DNA of 64,000 bases, from NCBI GenBank assembly GCA_023078685.1, contig JALGAS010000004.1:4650001-4714000 (forward strand), written 5' to 3'. This DNA is from Neopestalotiopsis rosae. Taxonomy: Eukaryota > Ascomycota > Sordariomycetes > Amphisphaeriales > Sporocadaceae. Shown one piece after another: positions 22,021 to 33,184 of the stretch (its first letter is position 1; each line of letters starts with the position of its first letter). A program made the position numbers and the translations under genes. Under the pieces are notes generated by a model, which worked only from the letters and a program-made list of their open reading frames with translations, was not told the origin of the DNA and did not search any database.

Positions 22021-23031
22021 CTAATCCATGCTAAGAGGTATCATCATGAGTCCGAGTAACCAAAAAGGGAACAGTTTCCATGACATTATATCACCAGCTT
22101 GACTCCTGTCCCAGAAAAGGTTGGCCGTGATGCCGACACCCATAACCGAGGCTAAAATGCCAGACAAAGTCGCATTCCAAAACCAGCATGCTCCACATGT
22201 CCATACAAAGAGTCCAACCGCAACCAGCACTCGCGCATTTGTATCACCAACTATGAGAGGTACCGTATTTCGGCCTGCCTTCTTGTCGCCCTCCATATCT
22301 CTGAAATCTTGGAGATGAGAAACGGTGGTAATCGCTGCTACGATGAATAGCAACCATATCATGGGTGTTGTCTGTAGTACAGAATGCCCTGTGGCAATTT
22401 CAAACGGACCGGCAAGAAATGAAGCAAAGCCCACGCCGTTGAGGAAATTCTTCAGGAATGAATTAGAACTCCCACCCAGCTCATTGTAGTGTATGCAGGA
22501 AATTGCTTCGACGAGGCATGGCACCAAGCCACCATATCTTAGCGAGACGAGCAATATGATTGGGTACAGGCAATACATGGCTCGGGTCGCTTGGTCAGGC
22601 GTCAAGCGCTTTGACGGAAGTGGGCGCCAAGGTTTGTTCATGGCGTCTTCGTCTATGCCGTGCCGCTGATTGTGAAGATTGAAGAGGGCGAGGTTGCTCC
22701 ACGACCACAACAACATGCCTGGCGTGGCTTCCAATATGTGCCCTAGACTCTGAGATGGACCCATCGAGAATTTTGGAGCGATAGTGGCGTTGACCGCACC
22801 AAAGAAGTATCCAGTAACGATGATATCGTTGATGTTATTGCAGCTAAGCAAATAGGCTGTGCGGGCATGATATGCGAGAAACTTCACAGCCTCTGATAGG
22901 GAACTGGCTTTTACGCTGGGGCGAACTTCGCGGTGGTCTTGAGTAGAATATTGCATATTGAGTTGAAGTGGAGTAGCAGGAACGAAACGAAGAACGTTGA
23001 AAGTTGGTTGTAATGATAAAGCATGAATCAA
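22021..23031 (-). CDS. UbiA-family membrane prenyltransferase / terpene cyclase
   Basis: Single-exon gene of 336 codons. Several hydrophobic helices are present. The first Asp-rich motif is NQRHGIDED followed by MNKPWRPLPS, which has the NxxxGxxxD form and not the canonical NDxxDxxxD. The second is DFRDMEGDKKAGRNT (DxxDxxGD). Both bind the Mg-diphosphate of a prenyl donor in UbiA proteins. The early YHARTAYLLSCNNINDIIV segment is also shared with fungal UbiA-type proteins of secondary metabolism, a group that includes the membrane-bound sesquiterpene cyclase of fumagillin biosynthesis. A terpene cyclase or an aromatic prenyltransferase are the two likely roles; no aromatic polyketide gene is nearby. 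A shorter start about 25 residues downstream is possible. An ER membrane location is expected. Confidence 0.88.
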   Translation of the reverse strand: MIHALSLQPTFNVLRFVPATPLQLNMQYSTQDHREVRPSVKASSLSEAVKFLAYHARTAYLLSCNNINDIIVTGYFFGAVNATIAPKFSMGPSQSLGHILEATPGMLLWSWSNLALFNLHNQRHGIDEDAMNKPWRPLPSKRLTPDQATRAMYCLYPIILLVSLRYGGLVPCLVEAISCIHYNELGGSSNSFLKNFLNGVGFASFLAGPFEIATGHSVLQTTPMIWLLFIVAAITTVSHLQDFRDMEGDKKAGRNTVPLIVGDTNARVLVAVGLFVWTCGACWFWNATLSGILASVMGVGITANLFWDRSQAGDIMSWKLFPFWLLGLMMIPLSMD

Positions 23032-25081
23032 TACATAGTGCTTTCTGGGTTCGAAAATGTTGATGTTTATGTATGATCGTGCCCATAATTCTTAGTGGAC
23101 TTTAATACGTCTACTCAATCTTGTCCATTGCAGGATGAGTCTTTTTCTGGAAATCATGCTGCATAGGTCGATTGACTGTTGGTGATGCGAATTGGGATAT
23201 TGTTGGCAGACGCTGAATGCAATCCTCACCGTGGACCGTGGCTGCCAGACTTGATGGCTCAGTGGATCTTGGTCACGGATCTTAGTGGTGATCATGACTT
23301 GTATGATGGTCTCGATGCAACATCGCAAGCGGTCCGGTCGGGGAAAACCCGGCCAAAATGCATTCAGGTTGTGGATTGCGTCTCTATTATCAGATATGTG
23401 TTTGAACAAGACTTATGTATATTAGCGGCACAGAACCAGTCACTACGACTCCGTGCCAGTCATTCGTTCTGACCCGATTATTACGGCTACCAGGATTCTT
23501 TCGCAGGGGCGAGCTGTGGGTCCGTTCCTAGTCGATCGATTGATCACCGTACTGTGTGCAGGATTCGGGACTGGGGGACCAGATACGGAGCATCCAGTGA
23601 CCATTTTGCCACTCCAACCAAGCACCATCAAGTACATAGTAGCAACACAAAAGCTGCATTAGCCCTTCAGCATGATATTTTCTAGCCGCTGAGCGGATCG
23701 TTCTCTGACAACATACTTTGGGCGGCGGCGGGGACTTTGATCTTTAGAAAGTCTCACCAAATTGAAACTAATATTATCATTATGAAGCAAAATCTCGTGA
23801 TACATAGTCTTCGCTACGTGTCGTGCCAAAATGTCGCCGAGATCTTTGTGACAGCCTGAAATTGTTGTACAAAGCCTCAGTTTGAAAGTAATTGTATTAG
23901 TGCTGTATTCTGAGGGGTAAGTTCTAGCTCCTGGGACCTGTACTCTTGGCTTGTGTGGATGCAAGTCGTGCGAGTTCGGCGCTGTTGATCTGTACGATCG
24001 CACTTGTCAGCGCCCCAGATCGGTACATAGCATGAATTAAAGAAGTTCCAACGGCGACTACTATTCACAATATGAGCTAAGGTTGGTGTTGGTGGCTCGG
24101 GGTGCCCAAACCAACTGTTGTGACCAGGTAGGTAAGTTATGTCGAGTTGCTTTCTGGAGGGGTCAATAGCCTCAGACTCCAGTCCAGTATCAAGAATAGA
24201 TCATCGAGTAATGTACGATGATATGACACCCTCCCCTCCGATCTATCGTTCTGTGGATACTAGACCGCCAAAGCCGCAGCGAGGTTTATCGGTGTCAGAT
24301 GACTGGGGCCCAATCCCGTTGTCTTATTGGCATAGCTTGGTGCCTCTGGTTGGTGATTCGTTCCTCAAGTTCAATGCTAATGATTTCGACTCCCCACGGG
24401 TCGGTCCGGTTCTGTAGAGCCCGTCTGCGGGATCACATCTCGATCTGCGTCCTATGGACGAAACTAGAATCACCGCCACCGTCACATCTGCCCCACTTTC
24501 TTTATTTGCAAAAGGCGACCAGACTTGGACAGCATGCATCAAGGCTTACGTACTAGCATGCAGTAAGCACACGCACCCTGCCCGTCACCAACAACAACAG
24601 AACATAGCATCGCATGCTGACTGTCCAGTCACAAATCTTATGGCTGGTTGGAGAGATGATTGTCCATGCAACCTGCGCGTTGGCTCAAGAAAACTGAAGT
24701 ACGATGGTCTCATGTGCCCGAGAGTGGAGAACAGTCGCTAGCAACGTTGACCTGCCTATCTCGTTTCCACTTTCCAAACCATTCAGACGCAGCAGAACAG
24801 AGCTGAACTGGCAGCAAAATAGACATGAGATGGGAACGCCTTCCTACCCATGTTTTCAGGCTACGGTCGCGTACGGCTGCAACTACATACCAAAGGCCTT
24901 TTCTTAGTCCGCATATTTCACTCAGACTCCACAATTACCCCAACAAAGGCCCACAAGAATGTCCGTCGTGGAGAGCGCACTGGCCGCAGCATTATGTAGG
25001 AAGGAAATAAGAGTTCAACCGATTTGCCAAGCAAGTATCGAGTAATTTAGATCACCTAATTCACCAGGTACCCATGTAGCA
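23032..25081. other. Long intergenic region, no recognisable gene
   Basis: About 2.05 kb between the 5' end of the UbiA gene and the 3' end of the receptor gene. Short open frames on both strands have no domains and do not splice into a longer product that I can support. It may hold the UbiA promoter plus degraded sequence. Confidence 0.4.
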
Positions 25082-26310
25082 CTAACTGCCCATATGCACT
25101 GGGGGCGAGGCAGACACTTCCCATCCTCTATCGATGTGAATCGCATCGCCAGCGCCTAGACTCCTGGAAGAGCTGGGGTTTGCCTCGATGCTTGATAGTG
25201 GAATACTGTCTGACAGTCTGACAAAATTGCCAGTGTCTCCATTCCTGGCCGCATAGCTATCGCTCTGGTGGCTTGCGAACATCCCTGAATCTTTTGAGCC
25301 GGCACCATCCTTTTTTGAGTTGAAGATGTTCCTTCCGAATATCTTATTCAACGAAGGTTTTATAACTGGAAGACATGCGTTGACAACGCCTAGGGTCGGC
25401 TCCAAGATGGAGTAGATCGCACCAGGAGTTACAGTGTATGTCATATCGGTCAAGTCCCAGGTCCAAAGCCAGATGACCCTCATCAGAGATAGCACGCATA
25501 TCCTATAAGTTCAGTCAGTATTACGCCAGCCTGGAAAACTTGGGTTGGAGTACTCACAATGCGCCAAGACTGAACATCCCTGCGACACTGACTTTTTTCG
25601 AAAAGGACATTTGCAGCTTGAAGAGCTTCGGCATAGGCAAGGAGACGATAACAGCGTCAATAACGAGATTTGTAATTCCGGCTATCAGGTAAGCCAAATT
25701 CTCGCCTGTGCACGTGCCGCCGGGGATACTCTTATCCCAAGAGTAACTCGCGGGCCTGCAAAGTGCAAATGCCTCCACAATCACACTTGCAAGATAGAGA
25801 GAAGTTATTCCCATGACAGAGTAGCAGATTCTCTGAAACTTTCTTTCTGTGAAGATTGTCGTGTAAAGCGACAAGATCGAGAACTTTACGCTTGTGTTTG
25901 CCGCTGCCCACAGCAATTGTGCAGGCACGAATAACTAGGCAGATCACGAGTCAGTAGGATAGCTCATTCCAAGCAAAGACAAAGGCTACTTACTCTAAGA
26001 TGCAGCACAAACATTTCTGGATCAGTTCTCAGGATATCTGTCAGATGCACTCCCAGCCCTGCGGCGAACCCGGCTACAATCTCGCATCAGTATGAGCTTA
26101 TAGAGCAAGACTAGGAGACCTACCAGCTAGAAAAACTGAGACGGCACCACAGGTGAAAGCCATTGCCACGATGGCCATATAGTCATGGAATGCAAGAGGC
26201 TGATTTAAGATGCGCCGTGACCATAATCGAAGACCAAGAGCGATAATGGACAACGTAGACGCGATGAAAGACACAATCGCGACTTGAACTGCGCCCAGTG
26301 AAAGAGCCAT
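25082..26310 (-). CDS. Rhodopsin-domain (PTH11-type) seven-helix membrane protein
   Basis: Four exons on the minus strand (26124-26310, 25994-26073, 25558-25934, 25082-25502) give 354 residues. The layout is the fungal rhodopsin/PTH11-like family: N-terminal outward segment, a helix ending in GLRLWSRR, a second with DYMAIVAM, then AAGLGVHL, FVPAQLLWAAANTSVKFSILSLY, a Cys-containing loop (CRPASYSWDK), NLVIDAVIVSLPMPKL, and a final helix before a roughly 110-residue Ser-rich hydrophilic tail. Seven hydrophobic helices can be counted. No CFEM domain precedes them. Such proteins act as plasma-membrane receptors or accessory membrane proteins, some in surface sensing on hosts. It is divergent from the GMC gene with a shared 736-bp promoter region. 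Confidence 0.88.
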
Positions 26311-27046
26311 GATGAGTTATGTGGTAGCGGATGATTGATCAGAAAGTTGCGCCAGATCGTTCATTCGGATACCACACTGCATATTATAGACTGTGCTGAT
26401 GGGGGACAGCTCTCTTCCGATGACATGTTACAATGAGTGCGCCACTGCTGACACCAATCGCATTTGTGATGTGGTAGAAAGTCCAACGACCGCTCCTACA
26501 GTGCGGGTGAACGGTCGGTACACGGACGTGATTTGGACCCCAACGTAAGGCTGTGAACCCAGCTGTGATCGGCATGACTTATGCATCAGCTATGGATACC
26601 CTCCACTGTGCAGCTGGGGTTTGGAACACGCATCCGGCATTTATCACATGCAAGATAATGGTAGCCTGGTGCGGAATTAGTAGAATACGCGCGTGTGTGG
26701 ATTCTGGATGCATGCCATGGCATTCCTATCCTTGGTCGAGGACATTCCAGCGTCTATCCAACCTCAATGCACAAATTTGCCGAGTGTAACTCTAAGCAAG
26801 GCGCGTGCATAGACGCCGAGGCGGAACTGCCGTACAGAGGTGAAATCATGCAGTCACCAACAGAAGTATCCACACTCAGTTGACTACATACCGATCCGTT
26901 ATGTCGCCCGTCAGAACTGGGTGAAAGGCGTTCCCCGCAATGAGCGTGTGGGTTCGTTACTATATACTGCTTCAAACCTAGAAACATTGAAGTCATTGCT
27001 TTCGTAAATCCTTCAATCCTCGATCCTCCCAAACAAGCAAACCGAA
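26311..27046. promoter_or_regulatory. Divergent promoter region, receptor / GMC oxidoreductase
   Basis: A 736-bp gene-free interval between two divergent start codons. A TATATA box lies at 26961-26966, about 85 bp before the GMC ATG. The arrangement would allow co-regulation of the receptor and the GMC enzyme; no specific activator site is identified. Confidence 0.45.
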
Positions 27047-28883
27047 ATGTCTCAAGCCCAGTATGACTTTGTTGTTGTTGGTGGAGGCATTGCTGGCCTC
27101 GTTGTTGCTAGTCGTCTCTCGGAGGACTCAACCAAAAGTGTGGTTGTCCTAGAAGCTGGACATGATCACCGGGATGACCCTCGAGTGAAGACCCCTGGCT
27201 TCTATCCTGTACTTCTGGGCTCAGAACTAGATTGGGGTTTTCAGTCAAACGCACAGGTATGACTCGTCTTCCCTACGAGAATCTCAAAAGCTAATCATCA
27301 GAAAGAATGATCTCAACGGGAGATCGATTAGTCTCTCCCAAGGAAAGGCCCTGGGCGGCTCAAGTGCCATCAACGCTCATGTTTTTGTGCCCCCTACGAA
27401 AGGTCTCATCGACGCGTGGGGCTCACTAGGGAATGATGGCTGGAACTGGGACACCATGCAGCCATATCTTTCCAAGTGCTACACTTCTCCATCGATGGAT
27501 TGTGCAGAGGACCTAGGCGTCGCAGATTGGGCTTCCAACAACAATACTGCCTGTGGCCCTGTCCGACCATCCTTTTCTGGCAACACTTCTCACCCCGTCC
27601 GAAAGGCATGGGCCGAAAGCTTCAAAGCCCTTGGTCATGTTTCAGAATCTGACCCCTTCTCGGGAATCTCAAAGGGACCATTCACTTGTCTGTCAAGTAT
27701 CGATCCAGACACAAGAGAGAGAAGTTTTGCTGCTTCAACCTACTACAATCACTCCAAAGATCGTGACAATCTGCACGTTATCACCGGAGCTGTAGTTGAG
27801 AGAATTCTGTTCGATGAGTCTGGTCCCACTCCGAAGGCCATAGGGGTACGCTACAATCACAACGGTGGCACCCACGAAGTGCTTTGCACAGGAGAAGTTA
27901 TTCTAGCTGCTGGCGCTCTACAGTCCCCCAAGCTACTGGAGCTGTCGGGCATTGGTGACAAGTCACTTCTTCAAAACCATGGAATATCTGTAGTCAAAGA
28001 CTTGCCGGCGGTTGGTGAGAATCTTCAAGACCATCCTCTTTGCAGCATTGGTTTTGAAGCAGTTGAGGAGGTTGATACCATGGACGCTCTCGTGAGGCAG
28101 GAACCAGAGGCAATCGGCCCAGCAATGCAACAGTATGCCACCGATCAGACGGGCTTGCTGACGTCAGTTGGCGTCTACACCTACGCCTATCTTCCTCTTC
28201 CTGGGGAAGAGGCCAGACAATCGGTGCAGGAAACACTTGACCAGAACAGACCTCCAACGGAAAACCTCCCAAGTCAGGCTCGAGCTCATGCATACTACGA
28301 GATCGCGCAGCAGGGTCTATTGGATTCCGACACACCTTCCGCAGCATATCTATCCATCCTAGCCCAACACAATGCACCGGCGCCAGTACCGGGAAAGTAT
28401 ATATCAATTGGTCTCATGCTTTCGCAAGCGCTTTCTCGCGGCAGTGTTCACATTCAATCTCCGGATGTTGGCACTGCGCCTATCATAGATCCGAAGTATC
28501 TCTCGAACCCAATAGATCTTGAAGTCATGGCTCATCATCTGCGCTACATCGAGACGATTGCTGCGACCAAACCCTTCAGCCATCTGTTGAGACAACCATT
28601 GAAGCACCGCGATCCGACATCTCGTTTGGCGGATGTCGATTCCGCCAAGGCCTACCTTCGGGCCAACGTGATTTCCATGTGGCACGTCTGCGGGACCTGC
28701 GCTATGCTGCCCGAGGAGAAGGGCGGTGTAGTGGATTCTTCCCTCAAAGTGCACGGAATACACGGTCTGCGTGTTGTGGATTCAAGCGCAATACCGATCA
28801 TCAGCACGGCCAACCTCCAGGCAACTGTTTATGCTTTCGCAGAGCGTGCAGCTGATATCATCAAGCAGGACCATGGTTATTGA
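27047..28883 (+). CDS. GMC-family FAD oxidoreductase (1)
   Basis: Two exons (27047-27256, 27306-28883) give 595 residues. The FAD-binding loop GGGIAG is at residues 12-17, followed by the GMC signature GKALGGSSAINAHV just after the splice junction. The substrate-domain signature GALQSPKLLELSGIG is present. C-terminal blocks are WHVCGTCAM (catalytic His) and TANLQATVYAFAERAADII. GMC enzymes oxidise alcohols, aldehydes or sugars, passing electrons to oxygen or quinones. No signal peptide, so it is cytosolic, unlike secreted aryl-alcohol oxidases. The acceptor used is the AAAG at 27302-27305, because the stronger-looking CAG four bases upstream would cause a stop. It sits in the metabolic block with the UbiA and P450 genes. 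Confidence 0.92.
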
Positions 28884-29854
28884 TATCACCAGTGCTTTGA
28901 TCGTCAATTCTGAGTGGCTATGAAAGAGACAACGTGGACAATCGAGGCTCGGCTTGATGGTATAATGCTCGACAGTGGTGGCAGAATATATGTGAAGACA
29001 TAAACTGTAGGATCAATACATGGTTTAATCGAAAGCAACGAATAGCACCATGCACAGAAAGTCATCTGATTTCAATGAATGGTTGGTCCGTACGTCGGAA
29101 GCAAGGCCGTTTGCTCAAGGATGACTTTGTAATCAGTGATGCCACGTAGCGCGATGTTGACCAAGTGAATTGTATCGCCAATGGCTTTCTGACTCATCCA
29201 ATGACATATCCTTGGTTCTAGGCGAAGTAGCCACTATTTCGGGCCTCGGTAGTTGTATTGTTGGCACTCACAAACGACATTCTTGATCGACTTCCCCAGT
29301 CGGCAATCTAGATCTCGGGTCTCGGAAGGACTTTTTGATCCACCGTATACGGCAGGCGGGCCATGTTGAATGCGTGCTTTCGAGAATATTTTAACGGTAA
29401 GGGTCCATTCCATCGAGACTACCACGGACATGATTACGTGGCCCAGGCGAGAGCAATCGGACTGGACGCAGTAAACTCCATGCGACCGCCGAAATGTCTA
29501 TAGGTTTTGTTAGCTGTGGGACACATTTCTCTAGCCTCTCGCTACAGTGACGTCGTTTGGGCTCGGAGTTTAAGGTTCTCGGCTCGTAGCTAGCCAATTT
29601 GCGTTTGATGTTGATAGTAACATACCACTATAATTTAGCGGACCCCGTTTTTTTCTAAATCTGCATGGAGAAGCCTCAGGTACGGCTCCCCTTTTTGATG
29701 AATAATAATCAAGGACTATGCAAAGCGAGAGGCAGTATCATGTTTACCTTTTCCTGCCGAGTGATCGATATAAGGTCAATTGACGCCGACTAAATTACCT
29801 ATGACGACGCGCAGCACTCTTCATTTCCCTAGCCAGTAGTCCAATCCAGGCAAC
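28884..29854. other. Intergenic region
   Basis: A 971-bp spacer between GMC (1) and the CE5 esterase gene. No coding, repeat or RNA signal was found. Confidence 0.4.
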
Positions 29855-30730
29855 ATGGTTTCCCAATACATCGCAGCTAGTTTAACGGTGCTCCCGGTAC
29901 TTGCCTAAGCTACGACTTGTACGACACGGGCGGCTTGTGCAGATGTGCACCTGTTCCTCGCCCGCGGAACAACCGAGGGCTACCCGGGCCTCCTTGGTTC
30001 CTTGGCGACCATGGTCACGAATTCCATCAACGCGAGCACTTATGAGAATATCATGTATCCCGCGACTCAGGAAGGCGAGACTCCAAGCTATCAGGAGGGC
30101 ATTGCTAATGGCACTGCTCAGGTGCAGAGTTACGCTGCAGCCTGCCCTGATTCCAAGCTTGTGCTGCTTGGATATTCTCAGGTATGGTCACAATCCTCCA
30201 GTTTGCGGCCAAGCCATTGGACTGAAAAGTGATATAGGGTGCTATGGTCGTAAGCGATATGCTTGCGGGCGGCGGGGATGGGGCAGGAAACACTTTGGGC
30301 AACTATACATTGCCGACGATTGATCCCGACACTGTTGGCTCTCAAAGTATGAACCTGCACACGATCAGATTGAGTATGAAACGTTAAAAACTGACTTTCG
30401 TTCCCTAGTTGCGGCTATCGTGCTGTACGGTGACCCCCGTCACACGGCCAACCAGACTTATAACGTTGGCGACGTCGCTGCCACTGGCGTAAGCATACTT
30501 ACAATATTGGATGAGTCGATTACCACTTTTACTAACGTCACCCATAGAAATACCCAAGGAGTAACGATCAGATTGCAGCAATTGCAAAATACTCTGATCG
30601 CCTTCATGATTATTGTGATGACTTGGACGGCGTTTGCGATGCGGCAGGAAGCAACTTGACGGTCCACATGGCATATGCGCAGTTGTGGGATACAACGGCA
30701 GCCGCTTGGCTTGAAGATATCCTTGCATGA
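29855..30730 (+). pseudogene. CE5 cutinase/acetylxylan esterase with in-frame stop in signal peptide
   Basis: Four exons (29855-30181, 30238-30346, 30409-30488, 30548-30730) splice in phase to a complete carbohydrate-esterase family 5 protein of 232 residues, with one TAA (29906-29908) inside. The ATG, hydrophobic signal peptide, stop and mature start (CADVHLFLARGTTEG) are all in one frame. The catalytic triad is intact: Ser in GYSQG across the first intron, Asp in DDLDGVC, His in TVHMAY. The family deacetylates xylan or hydrolyses cutin outside the cell. The stop replaces the residue just after a VLPVLA signal-cleavage-like sequence. No canonical intron can remove it while keeping frame, and no downstream ATG precedes the domain. 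It is either a very recent pseudogene, a sequencing error or a read-through gene. Confidence 0.82.
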
Positions 30731-31576
30731 AATTCCTAGGAGAAATGAACTGTTCATAGAACCATACAACTTCTGCATCATTCTGGATCGATATAGCTCG
30801 TGTAGATCGATACTGAGTTATGGTAGAGCTTTCCGAATGTGTAGGCCTAGACGCAACGAATGCGAATACTTTGGGGCGAGTTATTATACCCGATCCGGGT
30901 ATTTCAGTGCTGGTCAAAGTGTTGCCCGGGTCCGGTGACCTTTCACTTGATAGGTGTCTCAAACTGACATTGAAGATCTGCGCGCGGGGACGGACATATG
31001 AAGCCTTCAGTACTTGTACAGAAGTTCCATTGCGCGGCCGCCCAACGGTGATGGTGCCAGAGTTTGTTGGGGAGCAATTTGTTGTCAGAAATATCAAACG
31101 AAAATAATACAGTATCTATCACGAAAAGCGTGACCGACAGTGTGTCATTCTCCAAACAGCCGTACCAAAGTTGACGAAGCAAGTCGCAATATTGCGGCGG
31201 TGGTGCAAAAGTGCGGGGCACCAAATACCTGGGCATCCACTAAACACAGCGCCCTTTGGCCACCTACCTACCCGTACCTCATTTGCTGTAGAGACCTGTC
31301 CTTTCTGACACAAAATCACGACGTGTGCGTTCAATTTTCGATAGCTCACACGGAAACGTTATTGCAGAGGCAATATTGGCGGAGAAGCTTTTCTGTGCAC
31401 ATTCATCTCAAGGTCCTGATGGTATTCTGTTCGACGAAACTATGTTCCAGCGCATCCTTCAATTTCCCACCACTTTGTCGCCCAGAAAGCGCTCCCCTGA
31501 TAAACGAACTCCAGAAGCGCATTCTCGTCATGTGTGTTTCAGCAATTTGAGTAACGCGACATCAACTTTACTGCCG
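30731..31576. other. Intergenic region
   Basis: An 846-bp spacer. Short open frames on both strands overlap one another and show no domain or signal peptide. Confidence 0.35.
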
Positions 31577-31867
31577 CTATTTCTCGAGTGCTGAGAAAAG
31601 CTGCACCGCATCTGGATTCGGATTATCTGGAAAATTATGGCAGTATCTGAGACCGTAGTCTGTCGAGCAGAAGCTGAGGTTGTTGCAGTGGAAGCCACCA
31701 CGTCCATCATCTTGCACGCTACACGTACTAGGGGATAGGCTGAACCGCACAAGGTCCTCCCGACTCCAGAAGTGGACATAGTCGGTCTCGACGTCGCGGT
31801 CCGCAGCTGCAATATAGCCCGTCTCGACATTGGTCCAGACGCCCTTGTCGTCGACTGGGAGTTTCAT
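31577..31867 (-). CDS. Hypothetical coding fragment, Cys-containing
   Basis: A minus-strand open frame of 96 codons from an ATG at 31867. Codon use is GC3-biased like the real genes, and the sequence has five cysteines and a VHFWSREDLVRFSLSP segment. There is no signal peptide at this ATG and a stop closes the frame a little upstream, so if real it is the terminal exon of a longer gene; I could not find a phase-compatible upstream exon. No family recognised. Could be a remnant. Confidence 0.3.
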   Translation of the reverse strand: MKLPVDDKGVWTNVETGYIAAADRDVETDYVHFWSREDLVRFSLSPSTCSVQDDGRGGFHCNNLSFCSTDYGLRYCHNFPDNPNPDAVQLFSALEK

Positions 31868-32370
31868 TTGAAAAAGCACATCAAGCCGGATTCGTCACGA
31901 CCGATTTTGTACGGAGGCAGTGGGACCATTTGTTCGGGGAGATCAACTGCATTCGGCACGCCGTCCACAGGATTGAGATTACGTCGGTAATGGTATGTAT
32001 GGCAAGAGTACACGGCTAGTTGCGGAACAGAGCTCCAAGATTCGCTGGGAATTATCCATAGCGTGGAGATACTGTTCAGTGCATGTCCGCCGGCGCGCCG
32101 GTTCTCCACCTCGCCGAAGTTCGGAGACGCTTATCTCCCTGTCGGACAGCCCGACTCCCTGTCCGATCCGCGCCCGGGCACTTAGTAAATCCAAAGACAC
32201 ATTGGCCGATAACGCGGAAGCGCACGCGCATATTGACACCGTCCACCACGAGGGATCAGATCGACTTGAACTTGTTACTTCCCCTCAATCGTCGGTGTTG
32301 AATTCCGCGCCATCTGTGCTTGAAGCAATTTTTTCATATCATACTTCTTCCTTGTCGCTCACAGCCCAAA
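31868..32370. other. Intergenic region upstream of RidA gene
   Basis: About 500 bp containing the RidA promoter. A CT-rich stretch precedes the start codon (32337-32367). An open frame antisense to this promoter has no recognisable domain. Confidence 0.35.
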
Positions 32371-32952
32371 ATGCGCGTCGCAGTCACTTCATCCAAAGCG
32401 CCCGCCGTTCCGGCGAACCTCATGAGCCAGGGCATCATCGCCAATGGCTTCGTCTTCACCTCTGGCGCGGTCGGCAAGGACCCCGTGACTGGCGACATTG
32501 TGAAAGGACCCATCGAAGCCCGGACAGTAAGTGATTGTTACACCCACTTTTCCCAATGTTACCCGTGTGCTAAATGGTCCCGAATCGGCAGCACCGCTGC
32601 ATTCAGAACCTGGCTGCCGTTCTAGAGGCTGGCGGTTCGAGCGTTGAGGATGTCATTGAAGTCAATATTTTCATCACCGACATGTCCAACTATGGGGCAG
32701 TAAATAAGGTCTATGAGCAGTACTGGGGACAATTGAAGCCTGCTCGAACGTAAGTCGTATCGCGCACGACCAGGTGGTGCATCGCTGAAATTTGGGCAGC
32801 TGCGTGGCTGTGAAAACGCTCCCAGGAAATACGGATGTCGAGATCAAATGTGTCGGTCTTGTAAAGTAAGTCAAATGAGGCTGTTCCATGGCATGGCCAG
32901 ATAACTAACCCTACTTCTTTCCTGCAGAAGCTCAGCGCGTGCGAAACTATGA
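32371..32952 (+). CDS. RidA/YjgF/YER057c family imine deaminase, possible peroxisomal form
   Basis: Four exons (32371-32526, 32592-32749, 32800-32865, 32928-32952). The core is a complete RidA domain: SQGIIANGFVFTSGAVG near the N-terminus, NLAAVLEAGGSSVEDV in the middle, and the C-terminal PARTCVAVKTLP block whose Arg binds the substrate carboxylate. RidA proteins hydrolyse reactive enamine/imine intermediates such as 2-aminoacrylate and usually form trimers. The last intron matters. Unspliced, translation ends at Lys with TAA (32867-32869). Spliced, eight codons replace that end and the protein finishes ...ARAKL, a PTS1-like peroxisomal tail. The acceptor has a CTAAC branch site and a long pyrimidine tract, so splicing should be efficient. 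The spliced product is 134 residues, normal for the family. Confidence 0.9.
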
Positions 32953-33184
32953 AGAGATGGAATGATCGGCTGTGCGCAGAGGAATGCTCGCCAATGTGCC
33001 CAGTAACGCGTTCGGTTGATGAACAGGTTGGGAGTGCTAACGGGTGTCCAATTAGCAGAAGAAGGAGGCATACTGCACTTCTGTATATCCAACTGCTCTT
33101 TAGCACAACTCCGTGGCGGCTCCTTACGTTCAATCAAAACCCTTTTCCGTTCAGTTATAGTGGCCAATTGATTGACATGGACCA

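Noticed and set aside
29890..29937. An intron that would remove the stop codon of the CE5 gene
   Set aside because: The GTACTT/GTGCAG pair at 29896 spans about 46 bp and shifts the frame, and other donor/acceptor pairs are too short or also break the frame.
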